Origin: Pseudomonas sp. LFM046
Lineage (GTDB): Bacteria; Pseudomonadota; Gammaproteobacteria; Pseudomonadales; Pseudomonadaceae
Direction: 5' to 3'
Assembly (NCBI RefSeq): GCF_000949385.2
Contig: NZ_JYKO02000001.1
Span: 3,150,648-3,214,647, forward strand
Length of the DNA: 64,000 nt
Positions within the stretch are counted from its first letter, which is position 1; every line of letters begins with the position of its first letter. The position numbers and the translations under genes are program-made. The notes below the pieces were generated by a model that made no database searches, was not told the origin of the DNA, and saw only the letters and a program-made list of their open reading frames with translations. Below, piece by piece: positions 62,857 to 64,000 of this stretch.

Positions 62857-64000
62857 TCAGCCCTGGCTGCCGCCCGCCCCGGCCTGGGTCCGTTCCCGCA
62901 GCAGCGCCTGGATGATGGCTTCCTGCTCTTCGTAGTCGCCCTCACCCACGTGCAAGTGGCGCACACGCCCCTTGGCGTCGATGAAGTAATGGGCCGGCCA
63001 GTACTGGTTGGTGAAGGCATTCCAGATGCGGTACTGGTTGTCGACAGCCACCGGATGCTGAACGCCGAGCCGCTTGATGGCGTCGCGGACGTTGCTGATG
63101 ATCCGCTCGAAGGGGTACTCCGGCGTGTGCACGCCAATCACCACCAGGCCCTGGTCCCCGTAGCGCTTCGCCCACTGGTTCACGTACGGCAGGCTGTTCC
63201 GGCAATTGATGCAGTCATAGGTCCAGAAATCCACCAGCACCACCTTGCCGCGCAGCGACTCCGCATCCAGCGGCGGGCCATTCAGCCATTCCGTGGCGCC
63301 GTCCAGGGACGGCATCGCGCCCAGGTCCGGCAGTTGCCCGACACCTTCCGCACGGGCGCTGCCGACCAGTTGTTCCAGCAAGGCCGGAATGCCCTCCAGC
63401 GCCTTGTGTTCCAGTGCGGTGACCAGCCGGGAAGAGCTCGCCCCGGCCAGTTGCGCGCTGGTGCCGGTGGCGATGCCGACGACCGCCAGCAGGGCCAGCA
63501 CGCCAGCGCCACGTCGCAGCCATTCCACTACACCGAGGGACAGCCGCAAGCGCTGGTAAAGGCCCCGGCCGAGGAAGATCACCGCCCCGAGGGCCACGGC
63601 ACTGCCCAATCCGAAGCTGAACAGCAGCAGGCTGGTATTCGCGGTCGGCCCTTGCAGCATGGCACCGGAGAGGATCAGGCCCAGAATGGGACCGGCACAG
63701 GGCGCCCACAGCAGGCCGGCAGCGCAGCCCAGCAGCCAGGACGAGAGCGCCGGGGGCAGTCGCCGGGCATCGCCCTGCAGGCGGTCACCCAGCCATACCC
63801 ACGGCCGCGACAGCCAGGCGCCCACTCGCGGCGAAAGCAGGGCCAGCGCCGACAGGGCCAGCAGCCCCAGGGCCAGGTAGCGGCCGATCTGGCTGGCCCC
63901 CACCACCCACTCGCTGGACACGGTCGCCAGGCTGGCGAGCACGGCGAAGCCCGAGGCCAGGCCGGCCAGGGTCATCACCGGTGACCAGGCCGGCCCGCCT
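62857..64000 (-). CDS. CcdA-type membrane/thioredoxin fusion protein (DipZ-like), 5' end beyond window
   Basis: The C-terminal part of a cytochrome c biogenesis/disulfide reductase fusion. About 200 residues of hydrophobic CcdA-like helices (WAPCAGPILGLILSGA is one of its Cys motifs) are followed by a periplasmic TlpA/thioredoxin-like domain with the CINC active site in DFWTYDCINCRNSLPY. Because the frame stays open to the right edge (SPVMTLAGL), the start lies outside. It should pass electrons from the cytoplasm to periplasmic substrates. Convergent with acnB. Confidence 0.85.
   Translation of the reverse strand, partial: GGPAWSPVMTLAGLASGFAVLASLATVSSEWVVGASQIGRYLALGLLALSALALLSPRVGAWLSRPWVWLGDRLQGDARRLPPALSSWLLGCAAGLLWAPCAGPILGLILSGAMLQGPTANTSLLLFSFGLGSAVALGAVIFLGRGLYQRLRLSLGVVEWLRRGAGVLALLAVVGIATGTSAQLAGASSSRLVTALEHKALEGIPALLEQLVGSARAEGVGQLPDLGAMPSLDGATEWLNGPPLDAESLRGKVVLVDFWTYDCINCRNSLPYVNQWAKRYGDQGLVVIGVHTPEYPFERIISNVRDAIKRLGVQHPVAVDNQYRIWNAFTNQYWPAHYFIDAKGRVRHLHVGEGDYEEQEAIIQALLRERTQAGAGGSQG

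Overview
This is a 64 kb stretch of GC-rich bacterial chromosome. The gene families (MmsA/MmsB valine catabolism, AcnB, MltA, Kup, DmeR/DmeF, RlhA-type U32 protein, a guanidino-oxopentanoate decarboxylase-like enzyme) and the intergenic REP-type repeats point to a gamma-proteobacterium of the Pseudomonas group. No species is assigned. I see no rRNA, tRNA, CRISPR array, prophage or insertion sequence. The window looks like ordinary chromosome rich in catabolic, transport and signalling genes, and a gene is cut at each edge.

Layout. 0-3.5 kb (minus): an MFS transporter, an acyl-CoA dehydrogenase and an acyl-CoA ligase, probably one operon for an organic acid. 4.0-4.5 kb: a small secreted protein built of 13-residue repeats. 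4.6-14.2 kb: a regulon around a LysR gene, with a CobW GTPase, an amidohydrolase and an M20 hydrolase on the minus strand and a PotABCD-like ABC transporter on the plus strand. A near-identical 35 bp element sits before both transcription units. 14.3-19.3 kb: class II aldolase with divergent LysR, a LacI-type regulator and a ThDP decarboxylase, with four REP-type repeats between them. 19.3-21.3 kb: ilvA behind what looks like a complete transcription attenuator with an Ile-containing leader peptide, then a 63-residue protein. 21.4-26.4 kb: mltA, a GNAT acetyltransferase, a PAS-GGDEF diguanylate cyclase, a DUF2855 protein and a LysR regulator.

26.7-32.2 kb: a valine/isobutyrate operon (acyl-CoA synthetase, mmsA, mmsB, acyl-CoA dehydrogenase) with a hairpin at every gene junction. 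32.4-39.6 kb: a DUF3313 lipoprotein, a 45-residue membrane peptide, a 1473-residue hybrid histidine kinase with an HD-GYP response regulator, and a small protein. 39.9-44.9 kb: three ion transporters (Cax-type, SulP, Kup). 45.0-48.1 kb: an Lrp-type regulator divergent from a carbamoyl-amino-acid-type hydrolase and a diaminopropionate ammonia-lyase. 48.1-51.5 kb: CHAD protein, thioesterase, U32 rRNA-hydroxylation-type protein. 51.7-54.9 kb: a chromate operon (chrB, chrA, rhodanese, second ChrB-domain protein). 55.1-58.5 kb: an orphan LuxR-type response regulator, two SDR oxidoreductases and a LysR regulator. 58.5-59.8 kb: dmeR and dmeF for cobalt/nickel efflux. 60.2-62.8 kb: acnB behind three TGTCGACAAT-like boxes. 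62.9-64 kb: a CcdA-thioredoxin fusion cut by the edge.

Most distinctive are regulatory structures readable in the DNA: the ilvA attenuator on a probably leaderless transcript, the mirrored LysR operators, the RcnR-type operator of dmeR/dmeF, the boxes before acnB, and the phased GAAATT boxes of the Lrp locus. The repeat protein at 4.0 kb is the gene least explained by known families.
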